NCBI GenBank assembly: GCA_010672165.1 | Contig: JAAHHN010000010.1 | Span: 1 to 60,755, forward strand | Direction: 5' to 3' | Length of the DNA: 60,755 nt | Source: Spirulina sp. SIO3F2 | GTDB lineage: Bacteria > Cyanobacteriota > Cyanobacteriia > Cyanobacteriales > Spirulinaceae | Shown here: piece after piece, positions 43,402 through 55,400 of the stretch | How the letters are laid out: each line of letters starts with the position of its first letter | Numbering within the stretch: position 1 is the stretch's first letter | Position numbers and translations under genes: made by a program | The notes under the pieces: model-generated | Databases searched by the model: none | The model's input: only the letters and a program-made list of their open reading frames with translations | What the model was told of the DNA's origin: nothing

Positions 43402-44061
43402 TCAATCAAGGTAGACTAAAACAATAGTGCTACAAAATAGTTGATCACATTCAATATCTGGAAAATCTTCACCCTGTTCCTGAAGACGACAGAGATTTTC
43501 TAAATTAATATCAAGTCTAGTGCTGGGAATATTGAAAACCTCTTTGAATTTCAATGCATTAGGGAGCAGAACAAATGTAGTCATTTCTGGTTCGACCTGA
43601 GAAATGTGTAGATACCACTGAGCATTATCTTCGGATTTTATTGTAATGGAATAAACATAATGCGTTTGCTTGTAAGTTTCAGTGGAGTCTACATCTAAAA
43701 GCAATGTAGATATTTCTTCTGAAATGATAGGACTGGCATTTAATTCAAAGCATAGAGAGTTGGCTGTTAGCTGTTCTTGATAATATGAAAAAACATCAGA
43801 AACAGATTGACCAACACGATAAATATTAATTGACTCCTCTACTTCCATCATGACATCCAAATGTTCAAAATGTTCTACTTCTGCATTTGGATAAACTGGA
43901 AAAACACAATGCTGGCTCTGCGCGAGATGGATTACAGCGGAATTGAGCTGATTGTGTTTATTGTGATGAGGTTCGAAAGCAAGCGCATTGGGCAGTACGA
44001 GAGTGAGTGCTAAACATGAACCCAGCGATTGAGCAATCACTTGGTTGAGTACTCCAAACAT
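43402..44061 (-). CDS. Exported hypothetical protein
   Basis: Not recognised. A 219-residue protein with a signal peptide (about 1-28, ending NALAFE) and a mature part that includes CVFPVYPNAEVEHFEHLD and YRVGQSVSDVFSYYQEQL, a pattern seen in small exported cyanobacterial proteins of unknown role. Three cysteines lie in the last 25 residues (NLCRLQEQGEDFPDIECDQLFC). No operon partner. Confidence 0.55.
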   Translation of the reverse strand: MFGVLNQVIAQSLGSCLALTLVLPNALAFEPHHNKHNQLNSAVIHLAQSQHCVFPVYPNAEVEHFEHLDVMMEVEESINIYRVGQSVSDVFSYYQEQLTANSLCFELNASPIISEEISTLLLDVDSTETYKQTHYVYSITIKSEDNAQWYLHISQVEPEMTTFVLLPNALKFKEVFNIPSTRLDINLENLCRLQEQGEDFPDIECDQLFCSTIVLVYLD

Positions 44062-44140
44062 GATGATGATTTTTCAATAGATATAACTAATCGATGCCAT
44101 CAATATCATCTGACACTACAATCATTACGTTCAACCGTAT

Positions 44141-45040
44141 CTAACCGATCGCCCCAACCCCAGCTAAATCTAAAATATCCGGAATCAAATCTTCACGCTT
44201 GACCGCCATCAAATGCACTCCCTGACACAGGTTCCGAGCCTGTTGCACTTGCTCAGCCGCAATTTTGACCCCCTCTTGCAACGGATTTTCCGCCGCTGCC
44301 AGGCGATCGATCGTGCTTTGGGGAATATTCACCCCCGGTACCCGACGATTAATAAACTTGGCATTTTTCGCTGACTTGAGCAAAAAGATTCCTGCCAATA
44401 CGGGCTTATCGCCTTTGCTGGCAATTTGGGTCATAAATTTATCCAGGCGAGCAAAATCACTGATCAGCTGACTTTGGAAAAACTGCGCCCCCGCCGCCAA
44501 TTTACGCTCAAAGCGCCGTTCCAAGCCTGACCAACTGGGACATTGGGGGTCAACAGCGCCCCCAGCAAAAAGATTAAGCGCACCATCCGGGAGTTTTTTC
44601 TCGTTAAAGTCTAGCCCTTGGTTCAGACCGCCGATCAAGCGTAATAAACGAACCGACTCCAGGTTAAAGACTCGTTTGGCTTGGGGGTGATCACCTGCCT
44701 GTACCGGATCACCGGTCAGCGCCAGCACATTTTGCACCCCCAACGCCTGCGCCCCCATCAGATCCGCTTGTAGGGCAATGACATTGCGATCGCGGCAAGC
44801 AAGCTGATAAATCGGCTCAATCCCCTGCTGATGGAGGAGCACCGCTGCGGCCAGAGACGACATGCGCAACACTGCCCGACTGCCATCGGTAATATTCACC
44901 GCATGAACGCGACCCTTGAGCTTGTGTGCCATCTCTAACATATGGCTGGGGTCTCCTCCCTTGGGTGGCATCACCTCCGCTGTCACCAAAAATTCGCGAT
45001 CGCAGACAGCACGGCGGAAACGGGAGAGGGAAGAAGTCAT
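44141..45040 (-). CDS. metF: Methylenetetrahydrofolate reductase
   Basis: A 299-residue TIM-barrel flavoenzyme from the ATG at 45040; a longer frame to 45085 is less likely. It reduces 5,10-CH2-THF to 5-CH3-THF for methionine synthesis. Seen are VTAEVMPPKGGDPSH with the N-terminal catalytic Glu, HAVNITDGSR, NVLALTGDP (flavin/folate contact), GAQFFQSQLISDF and PVLAGIFLL. The protein matches the short cyanobacterial form without a regulatory domain. It is followed 113 bp upstream, in transcription order, by trpS. Confidence 0.88.
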   Translation of the reverse strand: MTSSLSRFRRAVCDREFLVTAEVMPPKGGDPSHMLEMAHKLKGRVHAVNITDGSRAVLRMSSLAAAVLLHQQGIEPIYQLACRDRNVIALQADLMGAQALGVQNVLALTGDPVQAGDHPQAKRVFNLESVRLLRLIGGLNQGLDFNEKKLPDGALNLFAGGAVDPQCPSWSGLERRFERKLAAGAQFFQSQLISDFARLDKFMTQIASKGDKPVLAGIFLLKSAKNAKFINRRVPGVNIPQSTIDRLAAAENPLQEGVKIAAEQVQQARNLCQGVHLMAVKREDLIPDILDLAGVGAIG

Positions 45041-45214
45041 GGGCAGTTGGCAGTGAGCAGTGATGTCAGTGTGTCGGGTGGGCAATGCCCATCGAATCAG
45101 GGTTTTCAGGATTCCTTGTTGTCAGCTGTATTGGTGCATAGAGCCGACCAATGGAGTCATTTGATCAGGTATACAGATAAGCCAGCAGCCAATCCGTGAA
45201 CTTACATTAGGGAT

Positions 45215-46225
45215 TCAAAGGGGTTTGGAAAAGCCTAAGGCTGTTTTCACCCGATCGAGAACGTCGTTCGCACTCACTTCAGCTTTCTCACGGCCGGCTT
45301 TCAGCAGCGCTTCTAGGCTGGCGCGATCGCCCATAATCTCGTAATACTTAGTTTGAATCGGTTCTAAAGCAGCAACGACTGTATCAGCCAGCAAGGGCTT
45401 AAACTGACCCCAACCCATTTCGGCACATTCAGCTGCCACCGCATCCCGAGACTGGCCGGAGAGCAACATATACAAACTCAACAAATTATGGCATTCCGGG
45501 CGATCGGGGTTGTCAAACTCTAAACCCTTGAAGGAATCTGTTTTGCAGCGCTTAATTTTCTTGGTAATTTCGGCGGGGGAATCGAGTAGATTGATTCGGC
45601 TTTGTTCCGAGGGATCAGACTTGGACATCTTTTTGGTTCCATCAGTGAGGCTCATCACCCGCGCACCTGCCTCACGAATCAAAGGGGCAGGTAATTTCAG
45701 CACAGGCTTTTTCTTTTTACCAAACTGGTCATTAATCCGGATGACAATATCGCGGGTGAGTTCAATATGTTGTTTTTGGTCTTCCCCAACTGGGACTAAA
45801 TCGGCATCGTAGAGCAAAATATCTGCCGCCATCAGTACAGGGTAGTCCAGGAGACCCACACTGACATTTTCTCCTTGCTTGCGGGCTTTCTCTTTGAACT
45901 GAATCATCCGCTCGAGCCAGTTGAGCGGGGTGACACAATTGAGCAACCAAGCTAGTTCACTATGGGCACTAATATGGGATTGAATAAAAATTGTGGAATG
46001 GGTCGGTTCAATGCCACAGGCTAGATAGAGTGCCGCGATCGCCAAAGAACTCTCTGCTAACTGTTTGGGATCATGGGGAACCGTGATGGCATGTAAATCA
46101 ACCACACAGAAGTAGTTGTCATAGTCTGGTTGGGCTTCAACCCAGTTGCGAATTGCACCCAGATAATTACCCAGATGTAAGTTACCAGTGGGCTGTACAC
46201 CCGAGAGCACTCGCTTTTTGTCCAT
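45215..46225 (-). CDS. trpS: Tryptophan-tRNA ligase
   Basis: Class I aminoacyl-tRNA synthetase of 336 residues. The HIGH-type motif is NLHLGNYLGA near residue 16, and KMSKSD lies near 200 for ATP binding. Also visible: VVDLHAIT, DILLYDADLVPVGEDQKQHIELTRDI, all typical of bacterial TrpRS. The start ATG is followed by DKKRVLSGVQPTGNLH. Constitutive housekeeping gene. Confidence 0.95.
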   Translation of the reverse strand: MDKKRVLSGVQPTGNLHLGNYLGAIRNWVEAQPDYDNYFCVVDLHAITVPHDPKQLAESSLAIAALYLACGIEPTHSTIFIQSHISAHSELAWLLNCVTPLNWLERMIQFKEKARKQGENVSVGLLDYPVLMAADILLYDADLVPVGEDQKQHIELTRDIVIRINDQFGKKKKPVLKLPAPLIREAGARVMSLTDGTKKMSKSDPSEQSRINLLDSPAEITKKIKRCKTDSFKGLEFDNPDRPECHNLLSLYMLLSGQSRDAVAAECAEMGWGQFKPLLADTVVAALEPIQTKYYEIMGDRASLEALLKAGREKAEVSANDVLDRVKTALGFSKPL

Positions 46226-46564
46226 TCTTAATTTTTGTTAAAGCCCATTTGCATCTGTTCATTGTGCCAGATTTTGGCCATTCTCTAAGGGTGACGCCTC
46301 GCAGGAGGCTAGCAAAACCAAGCATCCAATAAATCAACCTGTCTGGGCACACATCACGAAAATTTACAATTTACCCTGGATTCTAAGGTTGGGGCATAAT
46401 TCGTACTGCGTGTCCTAGAACACAGTCTGTAAGGGCAATGCACGATCGACTTCTTCCGTATAGTTCAAAAAAATTGGCAGAGGGAAATCTGCATCATTGC
46501 AGGATTAGTGATGAAGCAATCGGGCGAACCTTGTTAACATGACAATCTACTGAGAATCAGGACA
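46226..46564. other. Divergent intergenic region between trpS and a hypothetical gene
   Basis: No gene recognised. A small hairpin (GCCTC GCAG GAGGC, about 46293-46306) is visible. The region should hold promoters for both flanking genes, but no motif is convincing. Confidence 0.4.
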
Positions 46565-48166
46565 ATGCCAAGTTTGTCAGGGATAATGACCGTGTCCAAA
46601 GACCAACAACAGTCTAGCGACCAACAACAGTGGGAACTCTTTTCCCCCCAAACTTCAGCAACTCCTGAGGAGCAGCAATCTCTCCTCAAGGCGCTACAGC
46701 GCATGACCCATGATCCCAGCTTGGAATTACTGGATGTCAAGCTGGGCAACCCCAGTTGCTGGTCGTTTTCTGGCACAATCGCAGGTTACCGCCGAATTCA
46801 CTCCTTGTTTCAGTCTCAGCAATTGGCACGGCTGCTTGATTTACCGGTGCAGCAAATTGCCAAAGTGCGGCACAACCGCTTGCAAAACACGACTGTTGCT
46901 CCTGAGAAACGCTTCTATCAATATGTGAGTGAATATGCTCAACTCCATCCCCCTGAGGTTGTGCTACACCATCTGCGACAAATTTTGGTGAATACTCAAA
47001 TTGAGCAATTGGGGGAAATTAACGAGACGATCGCAGCCCTGGTTTTAGATCGGGCGGCCGCTGAGCAATTTCCCACTGTCTTGCTCAAGAGTTTTTACCA
47101 CATTGTGGATGTGTGGCAACTCAACCCTCAAAGTCGGCATCTCATTCCACAATTAGCGACTTTATTCGAACAACTACCGACCGTAGGCTTTCGCCAAGCA
47201 CGAGTGATTCGTCGGCTCCGGGAGCTGGTGGCATTATTTAAAGAGAGTGACGCCTTTGGCATGCTCCAACGGCTGGGGCAACTCTACCAAAAACCTGAAG
47301 CTGATCCGGAGCAGCCTTTAATCACCCTGCTACCCCGTTACGCGAGTCTTTATCCTTATCTGGTACTGCCAGCTCAGAGTGAGTATGAACTGAGTCGTAC
47401 CATTCGCTATTGTCAGGAACGACGCCAGCAACATTATGGGATGCGCCTGACCCGTTTTTTGATGTATCAGGCGCGATTGGCCCAAGTAGCAAAAGCGCGG
47501 CAGCTTTCCCACGGTGCAGGTCGAGTACTCCGCCGTGAATCTAATCCGACGTTGCTCGGCGATCGCGAGTTAGGCCTAGCCTTGCGCTACTTTTGGCAAA
47601 GTACTCAGGGTCAGAACACACAATCGCATTTAGCCCAGCGATTGCGCCACGATATTCCCCACCTCAGTTCCTATCAAGAGTTTAAAGATAAGCTCTATCA
47701 ATACCTGGCTGAACCCAATGCTACTGACCCTGCTGTGGTTTTTCAAAAAACACTCCAGGCGCAACTTCAACAAACGCTTCCCCATTATGAAACCCGTCGT
47801 CCGACCGATTCACTAAGCCTACGTACCGCAACCAAACTTTTGAACTTCCTCGTAGTGGAGAGTGCCCAACAACGACAGCATTATGTTTTGATTGAAACGC
47901 TGGCCAACCTCGGGGCAACCTTTACTGTTGGATTGTTGTGGAAGTTACTGCTGCTGTGCCCGCCTCTGGTGACAGAATTAGATAAACGCTTGGCCTTGCT
48001 GTTTGACAATTATGCTCAGTTCCCTCAGGGTGAAGTTTCCTGGTTAATTCAGCTACTTGAAACCTATCATTTGGCAAGCAGTATCTATGCTGGCCAAACT
48101 GATTTATCGCCTCTAATGACGATGGCTCGTAATAAAAAGCCTCCGGCGCGATCGCCAGAGGACTGA
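46565..48166 (+). CDS. Large conserved-type hypothetical protein
   Basis: Not recognised. The 533-residue, mostly alpha-helical protein begins with a Gln/Ser-rich stretch (residues 10-40), then segments such as ALQRMTHDPSLELLDVKLG, HHLRQILVNTQIEQLGEINETIAALVLDR and LLPRYASLYPYLVLPAQSEYELSRTIRYCQER. No signal peptide, membrane segment or ATP-binding motif. HEAT/TPR-like helical packing is possible. Start may also be the ATG at 46586. It is convergent with petH. Confidence 0.65.
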   Translation: MPSLSGIMTVSKDQQQSSDQQQWELFSPQTSATPEEQQSLLKALQRMTHDPSLELLDVKLGNPSCWSFSGTIAGYRRIHSLFQSQQLARLLDLPVQQIAKVRHNRLQNTTVAPEKRFYQYVSEYAQLHPPEVVLHHLRQILVNTQIEQLGEINETIAALVLDRAAAEQFPTVLLKSFYHIVDVWQLNPQSRHLIPQLATLFEQLPTVGFRQARVIRRLRELVALFKESDAFGMLQRLGQLYQKPEADPEQPLITLLPRYASLYPYLVLPAQSEYELSRTIRYCQERRQQHYGMRLTRFLMYQARLAQVAKARQLSHGAGRVLRRESNPTLLGDRELGLALRYFWQSTQGQNTQSHLAQRLRHDIPHLSSYQEFKDKLYQYLAEPNATDPAVVFQKTLQAQLQQTLPHYETRRPTDSLSLRTATKLLNFLVVESAQQRQHYVLIETLANLGATFTVGLLWKLLLLCPPLVTELDKRLALLFDNYAQFPQGEVSWLIQLLETYHLASSIYAGQTDLSPLMTMARNKKPPARSPED

Positions 48167-48220
48167 ATAGAGAAGAATTGCAAGATTTCCCTATAGGAGC
48201 ACAATCTTCAATCTCTGAGC

Positions 48221-50091
<1,871 letters not shown>

Positions 50092-51099
50092 ATGATTGCG
50101 CAATCAGACCGTGTTGTTCTCATTGGAGTTGCTGGTGACTCAGGTTGTGGGAAGTCAACCTTCTTACGGCGTTTGACGGATCTCTTTGGGGAAGAGTTCA
50201 TGACCGTCATCTGCTTGGATGACTACCATAGCCTTGACCGCAAAGGACGGAAAGCTGCTGGTGTGACTGCGCTGAACCCGAAGGCAAACAATTTTGATCT
50301 GATGTATGAACAGATCAGAGACCTAAAAGCAGGTAAGGCGATCGATAAACCCATTTACAACCATGAAACGGGTGAACTTGATCCGCCAGAGCGGATTGAA
50401 CCCAATAAAGTCATTGTGATTGAAGGTTTACACCCTATTTATGACGAACGGGTGCGGAGTCTCTTGGACTTCAGTGTTTATCTTGATATCAGCGATGAAG
50501 TCAAGATCCAATGGAAGATCCAACGGGATATGGCAGAACGGGGCCACACTTATGAGGATGTTTTGGCATCCATCAATGCCCGTAAACCTGACTTTTCCGC
50601 TTATATTGAGCCCCAAAAAGAATTTGCCGATGTGGTGATTCAAGTCCTGCCCACTCAACTGGTAGAAGACAAAGAAGGTAAATATCTCCGGGTGCGCTTG
50701 GTGCAAAAAGAAGGCATTGAAGATTTTGAACCCGTTTATCTCTTTGATGAAGGCTCCACCATTGACTGGCGTCCTTGCGGTCGTAAGTTGACCTGTAACT
50801 ATCCCGGCATCAAGATGTACTATGGTCCCGATAGTTACATGGGGAACGAGGTCTCGATTTTGGAAGTGGATGGTCAATTCGACAACCTTGAAGAGATGAT
50901 CTATGTGGAGAGCCACCTCAGCAGCACCTCAACGCGCTATTACGGTGAGATGACTGAATTATTGCTCAAGCATAAGGATTACCCTGGTTCTAACAACGGC
51001 ACGGGTCTGTTCCAGGTGTTAGTGGGCTTGAAGATGCGCTCGACTTATGAGAGCTTGACCACTGGCCAGTCCGAAAGCAAGGTTGCGGCTCAAGTCTAA
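50092..51099 (+). CDS. prk: Phosphoribulokinase
   Basis: Calvin-cycle kinase converting ribulose 5-phosphate to the 1,5-bisphosphate. The 335-residue protein has Walker A GVAGDSGCGKST (12-23) with regulatory Cys19 in the P-loop and Cys41 in VICLDDYHSLDRKGRK. This pair matches the thiol switch of cyanobacterial PRK, allowing thioredoxin and CP12/GAPDH control. The basic RKPDFSAYIEPQKEFADVVIQVLPT segment and ESHLSSTSTRYYGE are also typical. A strong terminator follows 33 bp after the stop. Confidence 0.97.
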   Translation: MIAQSDRVVLIGVAGDSGCGKSTFLRRLTDLFGEEFMTVICLDDYHSLDRKGRKAAGVTALNPKANNFDLMYEQIRDLKAGKAIDKPIYNHETGELDPPERIEPNKVIVIEGLHPIYDERVRSLLDFSVYLDISDEVKIQWKIQRDMAERGHTYEDVLASINARKPDFSAYIEPQKEFADVVIQVLPTQLVEDKEGKYLRVRLVQKEGIEDFEPVYLFDEGSTIDWRPCGRKLTCNYPGIKMYYGPDSYMGNEVSILEVDGQFDNLEEMIYVESHLSSTSTRYYGEMTELLLKHKDYPGSNNGTGLFQVLVGLKMRSTYESLTTGQSESKVAAQV

Positions 51100-51131
51100 G
51101 TTTCCAGAGCTGTCTAGCTGACTTGCTCTAG

Positions 51132-51160
51132 GGGAGGGATTAAAACCCTCCCTTTGCTGT
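51132..51160 (+). terminator. Terminator after prk
   Basis: GGGAGGG (51132-51138) pairs with CCCTCCC (51146-51152) around the loop ATTAAAA, followed by TTTGCTGT. It sits between convergent prk and the GNAT gene. Confidence 0.75.
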
Positions 51161-51174
51161 TTGTCGCAATCCTT

Positions 51175-51681
51175 TTAACCGATTAAGTTGCGATACATCA
51201 CATGGGTATCCACATAGCCCAAGGTACGGTGATTAAAGGCTTGGGGAATCGTGGCAACGATCGCAAAACCCAACTTCTCATAGAGCTTGATCGCGCCCAC
51301 GTTGGTACTGACCACAATATTGAATTGCATGGCTCGATAGCCCTGAGCGATCGCAGTTTGTAGAGAATGTTCTACCAATTGACGGCCAATCCCCTGCCCT
51401 TGCCATTGCATCCCGACAATGTAAGAGCCATTGGCCACATGGTTACCGCGGCCCGCAAAATTAGGTTTAAGTTTGTAAGACCCAACAATCTGCCCTTGCC
51501 ACTCAGCAACTACTGTCTGGGTTTGGGGATTAAACCAAATGGCTTGTGCTTGAGCAGCGGTGAGAGATTCATCAAATTCGTAGGTCTCACCCGCGACGAT
51601 GATCGGCTCGAAGAGAGACCAAATGGCAGCAAAGTCTGTGGGGGTGGCAGTGCGGAGAAGTGGCGCGGTCGGGGTGGTCAT
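51175..51681 (-). CDS. GNAT family N-acetyltransferase
   Basis: A 168-residue acetyltransferase from the ATG at 51681. The acetyl-CoA-binding motif A is GMQWQGQGIGRQLVEHSL (Q-x-x-G-x-G), preceded by YKLKPNFAGRGNHVANGSYIV and followed by FNIVVSTNVGAIKLYEKLGF. Substrate unknown; the family includes phosphinothricin-type and protein N-acetyltransferases. It lies downstream of the Crp-type regulator with a 12-bp gap and is probably co-transcribed with it. Confidence 0.88.
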   Translation of the reverse strand: MTTPTAPLLRTATPTDFAAIWSLFEPIIVAGETYEFDESLTAAQAQAIWFNPQTQTVVAEWQGQIVGSYKLKPNFAGRGNHVANGSYIVGMQWQGQGIGRQLVEHSLQTAIAQGYRAMQFNIVVSTNVGAIKLYEKLGFAIVATIPQAFNHRTLGYVDTHVMYRNLIG

Positions 51682-51693
51682 CAAAAACGAGCG

Positions 51694-52377
51694 TTAAACT
51701 CTTTCAGCTAAATGCCCCAGTTGCTTCAAATTAATAATGCAAAGGGTATCTTCGGATTCATTGGGTTCCACCCAACCCTTGCTGTGGAGCTTCGCAATGA
51801 TCTTACTGGTTTCTTCGAGCCCAATATCCGAAATTTGCGCCAGATCCTCATCAGGAATCCGGAGAATTTCTGTTCCTTTGGCGGTAGATTGGCCATAATT
51901 ATCGGCCAGCATTACTAAGGTTTTCGCCAGCTTAATGGCTGGAGCATGATTGCGGAGCTGAAACCGAACATTGGCATACCGCAGACGTTGCACCATCAAC
52001 TGAAGCATCCGATGGTGGAGTTGCGAATCTTTGAAGAGGGTTTGAATAAAGCGTTGAGCTGACACACTCAACAGTTCTACAGGACTTAGGGCGACCACAT
52101 CGGTAGAGCGGGGCGACTCATCGAGAATGGCCATTTCCCCAAAGAAATCACCGCGGCCCATCACCGCCAACGTACTGGCTTCTTCACCCGCTAGCCGCCG
52201 AACTTTAACCCAACCTGAGACAATAAAGTAGACTGCGTTTCCCCAAGCATCTTCCATTAATACGGCGCGATGCTTTGGATAACTGTGCTTAATGGCAACA
52301 GACAGGAGCCATTCTAAGGTTTCCGGGCTAGCAGTATTAAAAAGGGGGAATAGCTCGCTAAAAGCCTTGATCTCCAT
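51694..52377 (-). CDS. Crp/Fnr family transcription regulator with cAMP-type pocket
   Basis: A 227-residue regulator. The N-terminal cyclic-nucleotide domain has YFIVSGWVKVRR and the phosphate cassette FFGEMAILDESPRSTDVVAL, with the Glu and Arg that bind cyclic nucleotides. The C-terminal winged helix (about 165-225) contains RIPDEDLAQISDIGLEETSKIIAKLHSKGWV. An intact Arg suggests cAMP rather than 2-oxoglutarate or iron-sulfur sensing. It is divergent from the large hybrid kinase, 83 bp between starts, so it might regulate that gene. The adenylate cyclase at 9479 is a possible cAMP source. Confidence 0.87.
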   Translation of the reverse strand: MEIKAFSELFPLFNTASPETLEWLLSVAIKHSYPKHRAVLMEDAWGNAVYFIVSGWVKVRRLAGEEASTLAVMGRGDFFGEMAILDESPRSTDVVALSPVELLSVSAQRFIQTLFKDSQLHHRMLQLMVQRLRYANVRFQLRNHAPAIKLAKTLVMLADNYGQSTAKGTEILRIPDEDLAQISDIGLEETSKIIAKLHSKGWVEPNESEDTLCIINLKQLGHLAERV

Positions 52378-52460
52378 GCACGGCCTACCTGCTTAAATCG
52401 ATACGATTGTAACATCAACCTGTAGACCCCCTGCGATTGCCCGCAGCGGGAATCCTGGAT

Positions 52461-55400
52461 ATGATTCAGCCTCAACCAACCCTTGTTGTGCCTGGGTATG
52501 AGATCCATGCCCTCATCGCCCAGAGTTCTTCATCTCGGGTTTATCGAGCGCAACGTCTGGCGGATGCTTTGCCTGTGGTTCTCAAACTTCCCCAGCCTGC
52601 CTATCCCACACCACAACAACGCTATCGTTATCAGCATGAGTTTCGTCTACTCAAACGCTTACAACTGCCTGGGGTAATTAAAGTCTATGACTTGATTGAG
52701 CAGCAGGCGACCCCGATTTTGGTACTCGAAGACTTTGGGGGCTGTGCGCTTAAGCAGTGGCAGCAACAGCGGCCCTTGAGTTGGGATGAGTTTTGGCCCC
52801 TAGCGATCGCCCTAGTTCAGAGCGTTGGAGATATTCATAAATTGGGAATCATCCATAAGGATCTCAACCCCGCTAATATTGCCTATAACGCTCAGACCGG
52901 AATGCTGAAGCTGATTGATTTTGGGATTGCCATGTTCGAGCAAAGGGGGGGAATGCTTGCAACAGAGGGGTCTGGGGCGATTTCAGAATTTGCAGGAACC
53001 CTGGCCTATATTGCGCCAGAGCAGACGGGACGGTTTGGCCGGGGGGTGGATACACGTGCTGATTTGTATAGTTTGGGGGTCGTTTTCTCCGAGCTATTAA
53101 CAGGAGATCGATTATTTGCCGGAGATGATCCCCATGAGTTGCTGCAATATCACCTGGCTTATCAACCCACCTGGCCCGAGATTTGGCCGACGCCATTCCA
53201 AGCCTTGATGGATCGCCTTGTAGCCAAAAACCCAGAAGATCGGTATCAAACTGCTCTGGGTCTCCAAGCGGATTTAGCGCAGTTTGCGGATGCTTGGCAG
53301 CGCGATCGCGCCCTTTCCCCCATTGTGTTGGGCCAGTCCGATCAAACCTTGCAATTTCGGCTCTCAGCCAAACTCTACGGTCGTCAAGCTGAGCAAGACA
53401 TGCTCCATCAAGCCCTTGATCGCGTGAGTGCGGGTTGGAGTCGCTGTGAATGGCTCCCGATTTGTGGCTCCGCTGGCATTGGTAAGTCATGTCTGATGCA
53501 TCAATGGGCGACGGAAGTAGGCCAACGGGGCTATTGCCTGATGGTTCAAGTGAATGCATTAGAACAAACGACTCCCTATGCCTTAGCCGCAGCAATTGTG
53601 GGGGCTCTGATTCGACGAGTGCTTCAGGAACCGGCCCAGCAGGTTCAGCAATGGCGTCCGCCTCTGCTACAGGTACTCCCCCCATGCTCGGACTATTGGT
53701 GCGATCGCATTCCAGAATTGCGTTGGCTAGGGTCAATTGCTGATGAGCGTCCTGAACCCGCTCCGCAGCAGCCCTTCGAAACGATGCTGTGCCGTTGCCT
53801 GCAAATGTTTGCCTTCCCAGAACATCCCTTGGTGCTCTGTCTCAATGACGTCTCTGATGCTGATCCAGAAAGCTTAGCTGCCTTAAGTCAACTGCTCCAA
53901 CATCCAGAAACGCGATCGCTATTGGTAGTGAGCACCCATCGCAATAGCACTGTCACCCAAGAGCATCCGCTTCAACAAACGCTGATAGCGCTAGAGCAGC
54001 AGTCCATTTCTGTCCGCCAACTCCAATTGTCTGGACTCGATATTGAACAGGTGTTGCAGCTATTGAGCGATACGTTTCACTGCGATCGCGCTGCGGTGAC
54101 GCCGCTCGCGTTTACCGTGCTGCGGAAAACTGCTGGGCATCCCTTTTTCATTCAAGAATTTCTTCAGGCGGCTCAACAGGCAGGCTATTTCCAGCTCAAT
54201 TCTTTGGGCCAATGGCAATGGGATACAGAGGGAATTGCAGCCATGACGATGACGGAGAATGTCGTCGATCTACTCATGCAGAAGCTCCAGCAACAGCCTC
54301 TCCAGAGCCAACGCATTCTCAAACTCGCAGCCGGAATCGGCAGTGAATTCGAGATTCAACTCCTCAGCCGCTTGGCAAACGCCAATATCCTTCAGGTATT
54401 CCGTGCTCTTATTCCGTGGTTGCACAATCAATTTGTGTTACCAATTGCTCAGCGGAATGGACAATTGTTGGTTTCTAAATATCGTTTTGCCCACGAACGG
54501 ATTCGACAGACGGTTTACGATGCGATGGATGTTGAGTCGCGTATACATTTACACCGTCGGATTGCTCGTCTTTTATTGCAACAAACCTCGGATGCCCAGC
54601 AGCCCGGATCGTTATTAAAAATTGTTGACCATTACAATCGCGGCTGTCTCAATCTGGAATTGGCAGAGCGCTTAACACTGGTACGTCTAAACTGGCAAGC
54701 GAGTCAACAGGCCCAAGCTGCGACCAGTTCAGTTGCTGCCTACCGCTATGCCCAGATGGCGGTATCACTATTGCACCCTCAAGATTGGCAAACAGCCACC
54801 GACCTCAGTTTGGCGGTTCTCTGCTATTACATGCAGCTCGCCGAGCAGCAGGGGGATCTAACGAGTGCCACACCACTTCTCCAGCAAGCCCTGCAACAAG
54901 ATTTACCGCGTCCAGCCTTGAGTCAACTCTCTCGCCTTTCGCTCCGGCAATGGGCATGGCAAGACAAGGTTCAAGCGGCATTGGAGTTGGGTAACAACAT
55001 CCTCAGGGATTGGGGCTTGGATGTGACAGGAGCCCAGCCCCTGCCAGCGGTTGTGGATGAAACGGCTTCAGAAATTCGCCAACTCCTTGCTGATTTAGTG
55101 GCGATCGCTTGGGGACAGCAGCCTCAGCAATGGCAACAATATATTGAATTGGGAACAGCTTGGGTCGAGCATTGCCAACCCCATTTAACTCCTCAGATGT
55201 GGCCGTTTTCTTACCTCATAACCGATGAAGTCGATTGTCTAGGGCTAGATGCGTTGGCGTCGGAGTCTCCATTTCCATCTTTTGAGCAGCGGCGCTATCA
55301 AGTGATGGCCCTGTGGCAAAGACAAGTTTGGCAGCAGTCTTGGCATCAAGTCGCGCAGCAGCTTAACACGTTGGCAACGACAGTAACTGAGCAATCAGGG

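Noticed and set aside
52873-53736. 287-residue minus-strand open frame inside the hybrid kinase gene
   Set aside because: It is antisense to the well-conserved Ser/Thr kinase and AAA domains and resembles no known family; it arises from the codon composition of the real gene.
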